Shown: piece by piece, positions 33,721 through 43,250 of the stretch | Numbering within the stretch: position 1 is the stretch's first letter | Layout: every line of letters begins with the position of its first letter | From: Calothrix sp. NIES-3974 | Lineage (GTDB): Bacteria > Cyanobacteriota > Cyanobacteriia > Cyanobacteriales > Nostocaceae | Assembly: GCF_002368395.1 (NCBI RefSeq) | Contig: NZ_AP018254.1 | Coordinates: forward strand, 3,162,001 to 3,226,000 | Direction: 5' to 3' | DNA: 64,000 bases | Program-made: the position numbers and the translations under genes | Notes under the pieces: model-generated | Database searches by the model: none | What the model was told of the DNA's origin: nothing | What the model saw: only the letters and a program-made list of their open reading frames with translations

Positions 33721-34928
33721 GACCTATTCTCCAAGGCACAAGATTAAATAAATATATGATTATTGGGCAGAATTAGTTATCGGCGTGATTTCTTAATGAA
33801 TCCTTAATACATTCTTGGTCAGTTAATTAAATTTGCTACAAATAGATAATACGGATAATACGATTAGTTATTTAAATCAGTGAAAATGCCAAATTCTGCT
33901 TTTCCTCCCCTTTTCAGCTTATTGACAAAAAAAATGGGTCTATTCTCAATATTAATGACTCTATTCTCAATTTATCCACGTAACTATAGGGCTTTCAGAC
34001 TGATTATTGACATCTTGACAAATTACAAATAAGATAATCTAAAATGCCGCCGGGGCTATGTAAACCTAAGAAAAGCTTGTTGGATAAAGCGTAACGCAAC
34101 CTGTATCAGGGATTCAAAATTTTTTCCTCAAACAAGTACGCCTGTGAAAAATCTAGAGTCTTAAAATTCTTGCACTAAAGTTATGGGTTCAGCAAAGCCT
34201 AACAGCTAAATTAGTTTTATCTTATTCTTATACCGTTTTAATATGCACTTGCACATAGCAAGTTGTCTGAAGCGAGGAGGAACGACGAATCAATCTCATA
34301 ATCTTCTCATGGTCTTCAATGTTAACGAGTTGCTAAGATTGCCAAGCTCCAGTTCTTTCTGCACTGCGAGAACAATAAGCAAGCTACACAAAAACACGCA
34401 AAAAATTATATGCAACTTCATCTAAAATTTTGAATAGTTTTTTGCTATATCTGGGTTTCAAGCATTTTTGAGCCTGTAATGTATTTTCCTTCCCCTGTAT
34501 GGGTTTGAAGCTAATTTCTGCCTCAAAAATGTTTAAGTCCCTTTTATTTGCAGTGGTTGAAAAGGATAGGTATTTATTACATAAAGTTAATGCTTCAACG
34601 CTGGGGGGGTGACGAAAACTTCCGAAACTATGATACAGCAATAGTTTTAAGCCAGTTTGCCATCAAAAGATAAACTACATTTTCCGGCTTTATTGATTCT
34701 ATTATGAATAAGCTTTGGGCAAAAGCCTTATTTTTCCGTTGAACTTGGCTCTGAATTTAGTTTTATAGTTAGGGCGATACTCCGTAGGAGTCGCTTCGCG
34801 ATCGCTATTCTATAATCCTTGCTGCATAAACATTTCAAGCTAGATTGTCACCCCTCCGGGCTTCAACGTCATCTGTCAAGAGTCAACAAACCAAAAAGTA
34901 AAAGCATCAGCGTGTAAAGTATAACGAA
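33721..34928. other. Long intergenic region without a convincing gene
   Basis: AT-rich DNA of about 1.2 kb. It includes a direct repeat CTATTCTCAAT (about 33950 and 33968), and near 34775-34806 the dyad CTCCGTAGGAG followed by GTCGCTTCGCGATCGC, a motif seen often between cyanobacterial genes. Two frames of 60 and 85 codons (34243-34425 plus; 34384-34641 minus) have no recognisable family and no good ribosome site. The region may hold decayed mobile DNA. Confidence 0.4.
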
Positions 34929-35333
34929 TTACTGGGGAACGACGGTGATGTGGAACTGGGGAGAATTGGTGAGTGGTAATTGTAGGTTCGTTTTACCAGG
35001 GGATAGATTTTTGATTACTTGTTCAGGTGTTTCAGTAGAAGTGAGAATAATATTTACTGGTTGACTGGAGTTAACCTGAACAGTTGGGAGATAGGGTACA
35101 GGGGGAATTTGTAAACTATTGGGGGAACTAGTTGCGATACGTGCAGCATCAAAGCTCCGGTCTATTGCCAATCCTTCTGATGGGGGTGAGGAAATATTGA
35201 TCGAAATATATTTTTCCACAATGCCCGTAAACTGAACATTAATACTTTCTGCGAGTGCTGGTGTAATTAAGTAATTGCAGCCGATGCCAGTGAAAAATAC
35301 AGCGAAAAAGGGAAGCTTAAACATGGATTTCAT
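34929..35333 (-). CDS. Small exported protein of unknown function
   Basis: Starting at the ATG at 35333 (MKSMFKLPFFAVFFTGIG), or nine bases later, it gives about 134 aa with a signal peptide ending near ITPALAES. The mature part reads INVQFTGIVEKYISINIS and is rich in Ser, Pro, Thr and Asn with predicted beta strands (QVNSSQPVNIILTSTETP). It resembles short secreted cyanobacterial proteins with a beta-sandwich look; I recognise no family. Confidence 0.6.
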   Translation of the reverse strand: MKSMFKLPFFAVFFTGIGCNYLITPALAESINVQFTGIVEKYISINISSPPSEGLAIDRSFDAARIATSSPNSLQIPPVPYLPTVQVNSSQPVNIILTSTETPEQVIKNLSPGKTNLQLPLTNSPQFHITVVPQ

Positions 35334-36116
35334 CTCAGGAAGACAAATATGAGGAGTATTCAGCAACAAATACGTGCTTTCCCTGAGAATACTTCTATGT
35401 AAATACCCTGACAACCGCGATCGCACTCAGTTGTGCTTGAGGGATTTTCAGTCTTAAATACATTTAGATTTCCATTTCGTATCAGTATTTATACTGTAAT
35501 TTTCCAGAAGAATAAATGAATTAAGCGGGAATAATCAGTACTTAACTAGTCAAATCTGAAATAATCTTGAGTATAAATTATGGGAATTTCATCAAATATA
35601 CGGATAAATTAGAGAAAAGTTTAGTTTCTGGGATTTATCCCGCATTTGTAGCCAATCCCTAAAACTGGCAGGGATTAGCCTACATGTAAAGCTGACACGA
35701 GAAAAGATGAAAGTGGATTTTTCTTGCTCCCCACTCTCCACAGCCCACTGCTTTGTTAAAACAGAAATGATGGATACATTATATTTATAAATCAAATGCA
35801 GGCAGGATGTCCGCACCACTACCATCAAAATCAAAATCAAGTTGACAGACCACTACGGTAAAGAAACTGAACCTTTGCACTAAATTCTTCGATTGATCAG
35901 CTACGCGTCAACACTTTCAAGCGAGTTCCCCACTTCCTTGGGACACAACCTTACAAAAAAATCTCATTCCACTCCCTACTCCCTACTCCCTATTTACAAC
36001 CACTTTCACAAGTACTGGGAATAAAATTACAATCAAGCAATACAACCGCTTGAGTTTTTGTTATTAATAGTGTTGTATGGATAAACCGGATTCGAGAATC
36101 GGGACTCGGTAGATAA
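35334..36116. other. Intergenic region
   Basis: No gene supported. It contains GATTTATCCCGCATTTGTAG with a diverged CCCTAAAA repeat piece (about 35634-35690, compare 11417 and 29252) and a short CCCTACTCCC heptamer run at about 35970-35995. Confidence 0.4.
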
Positions 36117-37073
36117 ATGACCTCAGAACAAATCAGACGCTCCGATATATTAAACACCCAGGTCGTCACCAGTGACAACGGAAAACGGCTAGGAATAGTC
36201 AATCAAATCTGGGTTGATGTGGAACAGCGAGAAGTAGTAGCCCTTGGTCTCAAGGACAGCCTCATCGCCGTTTCCAGTATACCCCGTTACATGTATCTTG
36301 ACCGCATCAGTAAAATCGGTGATGTCATCCTGGTGGAAAACGAAGATGTCATCGAAGATATCGACGTGGAGTTGTTAAGTAATCTCATCAACTGGGAGGT
36401 CATTACCGAAACCGAAGAAGTTCTCGGACGGGTGCGTGGATTTACCTTCCATCGGGAAAATGGTAAGTTATTGTCGATTATTATTGCCTCCCTGGGATTA
36501 CCGCAAATCCCCGACCGGTTGATTAGCACCTACGAAATTTCCATTGATGAGGTGGTTAGTACTGGACCGAATCGGTTAATCGTGTTTGAAGGAGCAGAGG
36601 AAAGGGTAAATCAACTGAGTGTTGGTATCCTGGAGAGCTTGGGGATTGGTCGCGCACCTTGGGAACGGGATGGGGATGAGGAATACGCCATGCCAAAAGC
36701 GATCGCCCCATCAAACCAACTTCCCAGTGGTATACCCCTAGAACCACCGCGACAAAAACTGCGGGAACCGGAACCAGTGGAAGAGGAAGTTTGGGATGAG
36801 GATTATTACGAAGAGGAACCCCCCCGTCGTCAGGTGATGGAAGCACGTCCGGAACCGGAACCGGCATACTACGATGATGAGGAGGAGGAAGATAATTGGA
36901 GTGAAGCTACAGGGAAGGATAGTTATAGTGTACCGGTGGATGAGGTGAAGGCTGAGGATTACATTGACCACGACCTGGAGAAGGATGCGTGGGATGATGA
37001 TGCTCCCCAACCGATTAATATTCCCCAGAAGGTCAAGGAGAAGCAACCGGAATATGAGGAGGAGGGGTATTAA
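36117..37073 (+). CDS. PRC-barrel domain protein
   Basis: A 318-aa soluble protein. Two PRC-barrel domains are visible: residues about 8-80 (SDILNTQVVTSDNGKRLGIV, QREVVALGLKDSL) and about 90-165 (INWEVITETEEVLGRVRGFTF, GKLLSIIIASLGLPQIP). The remaining 130 residues are acidic and disordered (runs such as EEEVWDEDYYEEEPP and YYDDEEEEDNW). The family includes adaptor proteins of photosynthetic reaction centres, RNA processing and chromosome partition, so the role is open. Conserved in cyanobacteria with variable tails. Confidence 0.8.
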   Translation: MTSEQIRRSDILNTQVVTSDNGKRLGIVNQIWVDVEQREVVALGLKDSLIAVSSIPRYMYLDRISKIGDVILVENEDVIEDIDVELLSNLINWEVITETEEVLGRVRGFTFHRENGKLLSIIIASLGLPQIPDRLISTYEISIDEVVSTGPNRLIVFEGAEERVNQLSVGILESLGIGRAPWERDGDEEYAMPKAIAPSNQLPSGIPLEPPRQKLREPEPVEEEVWDEDYYEEEPPRRQVMEARPEPEPAYYDDEEEEDNWSEATGKDSYSVPVDEVKAEDYIDHDLEKDAWDDDAPQPINIPQKVKEKQPEYEEEGY

Positions 37074-37120
37074 GGATTTTGGATTTTGGATTTTGGATTA
37101 CCCTTCAGTCGATCCGCTTC

Positions 37121-37230
37121 CCTCGCACCCATGCTCCGCGTGGGTGCGGAACCTACGAGGTTCTGACCTCGTGAATGAAGGCAGTAGACCTCGTTAACTG
37201 AGTGACTACCCAGAGCATAGTCACTAGATA
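37121..37230. repeat. Dispersed 110-base hairpin repeat, copy 1
   Basis: Runs from CCTCGCACCCATGCTCCGCG to GTCACTAGATA. It is nearly identical to copy 2 (37272) and similar to copy 3 (55734). It contains an internal hairpin (GCACCCATGCTCCGCGTGGGTGC). A GGATTTT heptamer run (37076-37099) precedes it. Confidence 0.85.
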
Positions 37231-37271
37231 ATTCGTAATTCGTAATTAAAAATTAATAATTTGCCAATTTG

Positions 37272-37435
37272 CCTCGCACCCATGCTCCGCGTGGGTGCGG
37301 AACCTACGAGGTTCTGACCTCGTGAATGAAGGCAGTAGACCTCGCTGACTGAGTGACCACCCAGAGCATAGTCACTAGATATATATCAAGTTGTGACTAA
37401 ATTAATACTCGGTTTATTTTCGCCAACCTGTATTA
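37272..37435. repeat. Dispersed hairpin repeat, copy 2 with extended end
   Basis: Matches copy 1 over about 110 bases. Unlike copy 1 it also carries TTAATACTCGGTTTATTTTC and GCCAACCTGTATTAG, shared with copy 3 at 55849-55883. The region to 37550 holds no gene. Confidence 0.85.
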
Positions 37436-37550
37436 GGGAGGTTTTTAAAAACTTTTATTCCCCACGAATAATCCCAATTAAAGTTAAATCCGCAGCGTTA
37501 AGAATACTCCCTGCTCCCTACCCTCACGCTTCAGACTTTTTCCGCAAACC

Positions 37551-38762
37551 CTAGTTAATGTTTGATAAAGCTGCAATGACTTCTCTTGCAGTTTGATAGC
37601 GATCGCGTGGTAGGGGTTCTGTTAACTTGTCAATTACCTGACGTAGTTCGGGGGTAATGGAGGGGATAGAATTGATTTCAAAACGAAAAGTACGTCCCCG
37701 GGGACGATAGTATTTAAAGGGGCTTTCACCACTGAGTAAAAAAATTAAGGTTGGACCAATTGCATACAAGTCTGATTGGGTGAGGGGTTGACCGCGTTCC
37801 TGTTCTGGAGCGCAATAGCCTTCTGCACCAATTCTTGTACCGGGTAAGTTGCTACTTTCCTTGACAGCACCAAAATCTAACACGACGATGCGATTATTGC
37901 TGTTGCGTACCATCAGGTTGGCTGGTTTGATATCACGGTGGATTAATGGTGGTTCTTGACTGTGGAGGTATTCTAAGACTTCGCAGGTTTGAATCATCCA
38001 TTCAATTGCTTGATTAGGAGTGACGGTTCCTTTGTAAATAATATGTTTCTCTAAATCTTGACCGTGGATTAGTTCCATTGCCAAATACTTTTTCCCATCC
38101 TCCACAAAAAAATCGTAATAGCGGGGGATACCTTCGTGTTGCAGGGATTTGAGGATGTTTGCTTCCCGTTCAAATAACTCTTGAGCTTTGGCAATTTTAG
38201 CCATGTCCGCATTCATTTGTTTGAGAACGAGTAATTGGGAAAAACCGACGATTTTACCCTCCCCATCCCATGCAAGATAGGTTGTTCCCATTCCCCCTTG
38301 TCCCAGGGTACGTAATACTTGGTAGTTACGGATAGTTTTTTGGACATTAAGAGGTTGTCCGCAGTGGATACAGAAAAGATTACTTGCGGGATTACCTTCG
38401 TGGGTACAGGTTGGATGGCTTACAGAAACCGATGGGGTTGGGGGTGGAATTGTGGCTTCAAAACGCAGAATTGGACCACCCTTAGCTAATTGTAATTGAG
38501 CTTGTGCAGGCAATTGGGAACGGGTCACTGCAACACCATTAACATAGGTACCATTAATACCCTGATTTACCAATTGCCAGACAGGAGTGTTTTGAGCAGA
38601 ATTAATTGGTAGTAGTTGGAGATGATGGCGAGAAACCAAATCATCCATAATCACAATATCGTTATCTGTCGCACGACCAATGCGAATCACAGACTCGTTG
38701 CTGAAACTCCATGTTTGGAGTGGTGTATGGTTTTGCGGGTCTAACAGAGTAAGTGTAATCAC
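37551..38762 (-). CDS. Ser/Thr protein kinase with FHA domain and zinc ribbon
   Basis: A 403-aa Hanks-type kinase. An N-terminal FHA domain (about 20-105: VIRIGRATDNDIVIMDDLVSRHH, GTYVNGVAV) binds phosphothreonine peptides. A short Cys motif (CTHEGN, then FCIHCGQPL, about 118-140) looks like a zinc ribbon. The kinase domain (about 147-400) has the glycine loop LGQGGMGTTYLA, HRDIKPANLMV and DFGAVKE. There is no membrane segment, so it is cytosolic. The next gene upstream on the same strand is a zinc-ribbon PP2C phosphatase, 547 bases away with a MITE-like element between; together they look like a reversible phosphorylation pair. Confidence 0.9.
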   Translation of the reverse strand: MITLTLLDPQNHTPLQTWSFSNESVIRIGRATDNDIVIMDDLVSRHHLQLLPINSAQNTPVWQLVNQGINGTYVNGVAVTRSQLPAQAQLQLAKGGPILRFEATIPPPTPSVSVSHPTCTHEGNPASNLFCIHCGQPLNVQKTIRNYQVLRTLGQGGMGTTYLAWDGEGKIVGFSQLLVLKQMNADMAKIAKAQELFEREANILKSLQHEGIPRYYDFFVEDGKKYLAMELIHGQDLEKHIIYKGTVTPNQAIEWMIQTCEVLEYLHSQEPPLIHRDIKPANLMVRNSNNRIVVLDFGAVKESSNLPGTRIGAEGYCAPEQERGQPLTQSDLYAIGPTLIFLLSGESPFKYYRPRGRTFRFEINSIPSITPELRQVIDKLTEPLPRDRYQTAREVIAALSNIN

Positions 38763-38900
38763 ATTCTCATGCCAAGTTTAGATATACTTCACAGGTTGAT
38801 CTATATTCCTTTTGGTTTGTTAACTGTTGATGGCTGACAGTTGAGCTGTAACTATTAACCATCTCAACGAAAAGCTCCGTTGATGACCGTTGAAAGCACT

Positions 38901-39021
38901 AGGACTTATGCACTCGTGACGAGAAATCAGGTGTTTGGAATTGCTTCCTTACGACCCTGCGGTCGATTCGCTACGCGAAGAAGTGCAATGACAGTGTTTA
39001 GATTGTCCTGGGGTGAGTCCT
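38901..39021. mobile_element. MITE-like element between phosphatase and kinase genes
   Basis: AGGACTTAT at the left and GTGAGTCCT at the right enclose 121 bases. The interior (GCGAAGAAGTGCAATGACAG) matches the reverse complement of 22312-22426. It sits in the 547-base gap 38763-39309, which otherwise shows only AT-rich DNA and a GAAAGAGAGTTGGG piece. Confidence 0.7.
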
Positions 39022-39309
39022 GAGTATATGTGAGACTTTTTACTTTTTAAATACTGATTGACCTTAAATCAACATCTTGCACCATATCTCGACTAAAAAT
39101 AAATTTAACAAACTTCACTCCGTATTATCAAATTACTCAACTACCTTCCTGTACCCTGGTACTTTTTGTCCCCATATCAAAACAGTCTCCCATGTTGTTT
39201 AGACACAAGCAAACAAGAAAATAGCTCATTCCTGACTTGAAAGAGAGTTGGGTATTAGGTACTACTTTCCCTCCACACCGATCTTCTCCTTGAACGTATT
39301 GCTTGAAAA

Positions 39310-41349
39310 TTAACTCACCACGGGACGGACTTTGGCACGAATCAGTACCGTAGTAATATTATCGTGCCCATTGTATTTATTGGCTAAATCGATGAGGTCT
39401 TTTGCTCCTTTTTCTAAACTTGCACTCGAAGATAGTAGGGGTTCCAAATGGGTGTGACAATGGGTTTCAATTAACTGATTGTCCGATAAACCGTCAGAAG
39501 CGAGGATAAACAAAGTATCCTCTTGGATTTGGAAAAATTGGACATCAGGTTCAACAAAGTTATCGTCACGAGGACCAAGAGCTTGCGTCAGCTGATAAGC
39601 ATCAGGACGAGCATAGGCAATATCCGCTTCCACACCTCTACTAATTTCCCGTTGTCCGACTTCGTGGTCAACCGTAATTTGTTTCAGATGATGTTTGCGG
39701 GTATATTGGTATAGGCGGCTATCACCAACATGGGCAACGGCAATATTATTATCCTGTAACATCAACATGACTAAGGTGGTTCCCATGCGAGCAACACCGG
39801 AACGAGCATCCTGTTGATTACGGTCAAAAATTGCCTGATTTGCTTCGCGAATCCCTTGGCGGATAATGGCTTCGGTGGGTAATTTCGGAGTATCCCAGTA
39901 GATTTGGAAATACTTCTGGAGGGTATTTACAGCCAACTCACTAGCCACCTCACCACCAGCATGACCCCCCATCCCATCACAGAGGATATATAATCCCCGT
40001 GCAGCGATCGCCCGTGTGCGAGGTAGTTCAATTTTACTGATTCTCGTATCTATGCCAAAATAATCTTCATTATGGTCACGTTGACGGCCAACATCCGTTA
40101 GTCCTGCATGGTCAAGTTGGGAAAGTTGCATGGGTAAAACTAGCGTGGGTAAATCATCGCCTTTATTTTCATTGTCTGGGCTAGCAGTTGATTGCAACAG
40201 CGTAGAAGCAGGGACATTTCCAATACTCGTGAAGGCTTCTGTGACATCATCATCGGTGTTTATTTCCGGGGTAATTGGTTGTAATTCCTCCGCGATCGCT
40301 TTGAGACTGGATTGGACTTCTTGGAGGCTATCAATGTTTCCCAGTTCCATTTCCCCCAGTAAATGCATCAAAGTGCCAAATTGGGTTCGTTGGGATTGTT
40401 TAAATAATTGATGCCAAACCCTTCCTAAAGCTTGGATGGGGAATTCATTCTCCAGGAATGGATCTTCAGGGAGACAAGATGGGGAAGTATCGTCAATCGA
40501 ATCACAAGGAATGGTAAAATCATCAATGTGAAGCCGTTGTAGAGAAAGGGCTTGGTCTTCGTCAAATCGTAAATTATCGATGAATAATAAACTTTGGCGA
40601 CATTTAAAAGGCTGTAAAATTTCCCACAGTTGACTCATCTGCTGGAAATAATGGACAATTTGTAACATCGTCGTCTGTTCCTGTTGCCATAGTTCCAACA
40701 CATGGGGTAAATGGGAACGTTCCTCGATTAAAACAACTTGGATATTTCCCTGTTGCCATGCATCATGAATTGCCGGAATACCCAAATGGGAATAGGATTG
40801 GAGAGCTAGATAGGGTTGAGCAATGGCAGGAATATTCGGAGAATCAGCCTTAAGCCTTTGGCTGATTGCATCCACAATTTCCTGACTAGGGTTGCTAATT
40901 AAAGCATGTAAAAACGTAACTTGAAAAGGTTGGGAGTCCAGTACCTGTACACAAATTTCTCCTTCCGTTAGTCGATTACAGTCCAGGGGTTCCAATAAGC
41001 GGTAACGTTGTTGTGGATCGAGAAATTCCCCCGTTGACAATACAGGGAACTCTTGTGATAGGGTGACAGGAGAGGATATGGAGCTTTCTCCTTCCTGGTC
41101 AGGATTTTCCGCAGCAGTCAGTGATAAATCACTCCCATTTCCACCGTGATTTTCCGCAATCGGATTCAGTGCAATAATTGCCAACCAAACCACACCGCAA
41201 AAGGCACCACAATTTTGACATTCCTGTGCATTCACTGGTACATCGACACCGCAGTGATGACATGGTTTTTCCGTCAAGGAAGTGCCACAATTTTGACAAA
41301 ACTTATTAGCATTCGGGTTTTCAAAATTACACTGAGGGCAAATTAACAT
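39310..41349 (-). CDS. PP2C-type protein phosphatase with N-terminal double zinc ribbon
   Basis: A 679-aa protein phosphatase. The N-terminus has four CxxC pairs (CPQC, CQNC, CHHC, CQNC within residues 4-48), a double zinc ribbon, then a hydrophobic stretch GVVWLAIIAL. A middle region of about 300 aa resembles a degenerate kinase-like or TPR-free linker and I cannot assign it. The C-terminal PP2C domain (about 415-675) has DVGRQRDHNEDYFG, CDGMGGHAGGEVAS, VAHVGDSRLY, ILASDGLSDNQ and GHDNITTVLI, the metal-binding aspartates of the family. It probably dephosphorylates Ser/Thr proteins and may oppose the neighbouring kinase. Confidence 0.9.
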   Translation of the reverse strand: MLICPQCNFENPNANKFCQNCGTSLTEKPCHHCGVDVPVNAQECQNCGAFCGVVWLAIIALNPIAENHGGNGSDLSLTAAENPDQEGESSISSPVTLSQEFPVLSTGEFLDPQQRYRLLEPLDCNRLTEGEICVQVLDSQPFQVTFLHALISNPSQEIVDAISQRLKADSPNIPAIAQPYLALQSYSHLGIPAIHDAWQQGNIQVVLIEERSHLPHVLELWQQEQTTMLQIVHYFQQMSQLWEILQPFKCRQSLLFIDNLRFDEDQALSLQRLHIDDFTIPCDSIDDTSPSCLPEDPFLENEFPIQALGRVWHQLFKQSQRTQFGTLMHLLGEMELGNIDSLQEVQSSLKAIAEELQPITPEINTDDDVTEAFTSIGNVPASTLLQSTASPDNENKGDDLPTLVLPMQLSQLDHAGLTDVGRQRDHNEDYFGIDTRISKIELPRTRAIAARGLYILCDGMGGHAGGEVASELAVNTLQKYFQIYWDTPKLPTEAIIRQGIREANQAIFDRNQQDARSGVARMGTTLVMLMLQDNNIAVAHVGDSRLYQYTRKHHLKQITVDHEVGQREISRGVEADIAYARPDAYQLTQALGPRDDNFVEPDVQFFQIQEDTLFILASDGLSDNQLIETHCHTHLEPLLSSSASLEKGAKDLIDLANKYNGHDNITTVLIRAKVRPVVS

Positions 41350-41711
41350 GTGTTCAGTTCCTTAATTCCGGTTTCAAGGAGCTTCGATTTGATGATTAGC
41401 CGAGGGCTTTCCCCACAACCCCTTACCGATGGATGGGTAAACTTTGAGCTAAGTAGAACGGATAAATCGAGATTCCAACTTGGGTGCTAAGGACAGTTTA
41501 ACGCCTAACAGTTGATTGCGTCAGCTAAAAATTGCTGAGAATCGACGGGTAAACTAGGGGAAAATAGGGAACGGGGAACACTACCGAATCCGTGCGTGAC
41601 AAAAATTATGAGAATAGTTTAGTCTGTTCATGCTGTTTTCGCGATTAAGCCTAAATTCGATGAATGGGGTATTCTGTATCCTGTATCCTGACTTCCACTT
41701 CCCGTTGATTC
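41350..41711. other. Divergent promoter region between phosphatase and recF
   Basis: A 362-base spacer between outward-facing genes. It includes GGTATTCTGTATCCTGTATCC (41670-41690), related to the repeat inside cobN at 7076. No other feature was seen. Confidence 0.4.
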
Positions 41712-42833
41712 ATGTTTTTGCGATCGCTATATCTTCGTCAATTTCGTAATTATCAGGAGCAGTTTGTCGAATTTACTGCCCCGAAAACGATTTTATTAGG
41801 GAATAACGCCCAGGGAAAGTCAAATTTATTGGAAGCGGTGGAATTATTAGCAACCCTACGCACCCATCGTATGGCTCGCGATCGCGATTTGGTTCAAGAT
41901 GGTGCGGATGCGGGAATCATTCAAGCTTCCCTAAAACGGGAAACTGGTATCAGTGAACTTAAATTAACTTTACGACGCAATGGTAGACGCACCGTTAACC
42001 TCAATGGTGAAAATTTACGCCGACAGATGGATTTTCTGGGGGTGGTGAATGCAGTAGAATTTTCCAGCCTAGATTTAGAACTGGTGCGGGGTGGACCTGA
42101 CAACCGTCGTCATTGGCTTGATACCTTGTTAGTTCAACTAGAACCAGTGTATGCCCATATTTGCCAACAGTATAATAAAGTACTACGTCAGCGCAATGCT
42201 TTTTTACGTCACTACGCCGAAAATGGCAATCTAGATTTAGTCAAAACCGAATTAGCAGTCTGGGATACCCAACTGGCAATCGCTGGTACCAGGGTCATCA
42301 GAAGACGCGATCGCGCCCTCCAACGTCTTGCTCCTTTAGCTACAGCTTGGCATCAAAATATCAGTGGTAGCACTGAAGAATTAACTATTAAGTATGTACC
42401 CAATGTTCCCCTAGACAGGGAGGAACCAGAACAGATTCATACAGCCTTTTTAGAGAAAATTCACAGTCGAGCGATCGCGGAATTACATCAAAATACAACT
42501 TTAGTCGGACCCCACCGCGACGAAATCGAATTAATTATTAACCAGACACCCGCTCGTCTCTACGGTTCCCAGGGACAGCAAAGAACTTTAGTGTTAGCTT
42601 TAAAATTAGCCGAATTACAGTTAATTGAGGATGTGGTCGGTGAACCACCCCTCCTCCTCCTGGATGATGTCCTTGCTGAACTCGATCCATCCCGTCAAAA
42701 TCAACTTCTCGATGCCATTCAAGAACGCTTTCAAACCCTGATTACTACAACCCATTTAGGTGCATTTGATGCGCAATGGTTAAAATCATCACAGGTTATC
42801 ACCGTGGAAGCAGGGAAAATCAAGGGATTTTAG
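41712..42833 (+). CDS. recF: DNA replication and repair protein RecF
   Basis: A 373-aa ABC-type ATPase that acts with RecO and RecR to load RecA at single-strand gaps. Walker A is GNNAQGKS (residues 30-37), the signature region [20 protein letters not shown] and Walker [29 protein letters not shown] and [11 protein letters not shown] are further family landmarks. Length is standard. It is not next to dnaA or dnaN here, which is common in cyanobacteria. Confidence 0.95.
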   Translation: MFLRSLYLRQFRNYQEQFVEFTAPKTILLGNNAQGKSNLLEAVELLATLRTHRMARDRDLVQDGADAGIIQASLKRETGISELKLTLRRNGRRTVNLNGENLRRQMDFLGVVNAVEFSSLDLELVRGGPDNRRHWLDTLLVQLEPVYAHICQQYNKVLRQRNAFLRHYAENGNLDLVKTELAVWDTQLAIAGTRVIRRRDRALQRLAPLATAWHQNISGSTEELTIKYVPNVPLDREEPEQIHTAFLEKIHSRAIAELHQNTTLVGPHRDEIELIINQTPARLYGSQGQQRTLVLALKLAELQLIEDVVGEPPLLLLDDVLAELDPSRQNQLLDAIQERFQTLITTTHLGAFDAQWLKSSQVITVEAGKIKGF

Positions 42834-42897
42834 ATTTTGGATTTTGGATATACCAGTTTGAAAAATAAATGCCACAGATCGATTTTGTGAAATTTTG

Positions 42898-43140
42898 TAG
42901 AGACGTAGCACTGCTACGTCTTATCTTTAACGTGAGTTCGATGAACCTCACCCCAACCCCTCTCCAGGATGGAGAGGAGCAGAAAAATCCGTAGTTTTAA
43001 CCAAAAATCAATGTTTTCCAAGCCTCTCTCCAAGAGGGGGAAAGGTTTGGAGAGGGGTTATTTGAATCCGTCGTCGCTCGCTACGACCCAGGAGTACTCA
43101 CGTTACCTTTATATGTAGTATATGTAGCACTGCTACGTCT
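42898..43140. repeat. Mosaic of four repeat elements between recF and tkt
   Basis: In order: a GTAGAGACG palindrome (42898-42922), an element with terminal AACCCCTCTCC (42956-42966) and GGAGAGGGGTT (43050-43060) repeats, the AATCCGTCG...CACGTTA repeat shared with 9879-9918 (about 43067-43106), and a partial palindrome (GTAGCACTGCTACGTCTC, about 43124). A GGATTTT run follows recF at 42834-42850. No gene occupies 42834-43250. Confidence 0.8.
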
Positions 43141-43183
43141 CACATTCCAGATGTGTTTCAAACATTTTTGGAATCGTTAATAA

Positions 43184-43216
43184 AAATAAAAGGTGGGCAT
43201 TTTTACCCACCCCTTG
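43184..43216 (-). terminator. Rho-independent terminator of tkt
   Basis: On the minus strand GGTGGG (from 43211-43206) pairs with CCCACC (43197-43192) around an AT-rich loop, followed by TTTTATTTTTATT. It lies about 40 bases after the tkt stop. Confidence 0.75.
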
Positions 43217-43250
43217 GAACCTAATTCATTAATTAATCAACTGACATTAA

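Noticed and set aside
34243-34641. Two overlapping frames of 60 and 85 codons
   Set aside because: AT-rich, opposite strands, no recognisable motif and no ribosome site.
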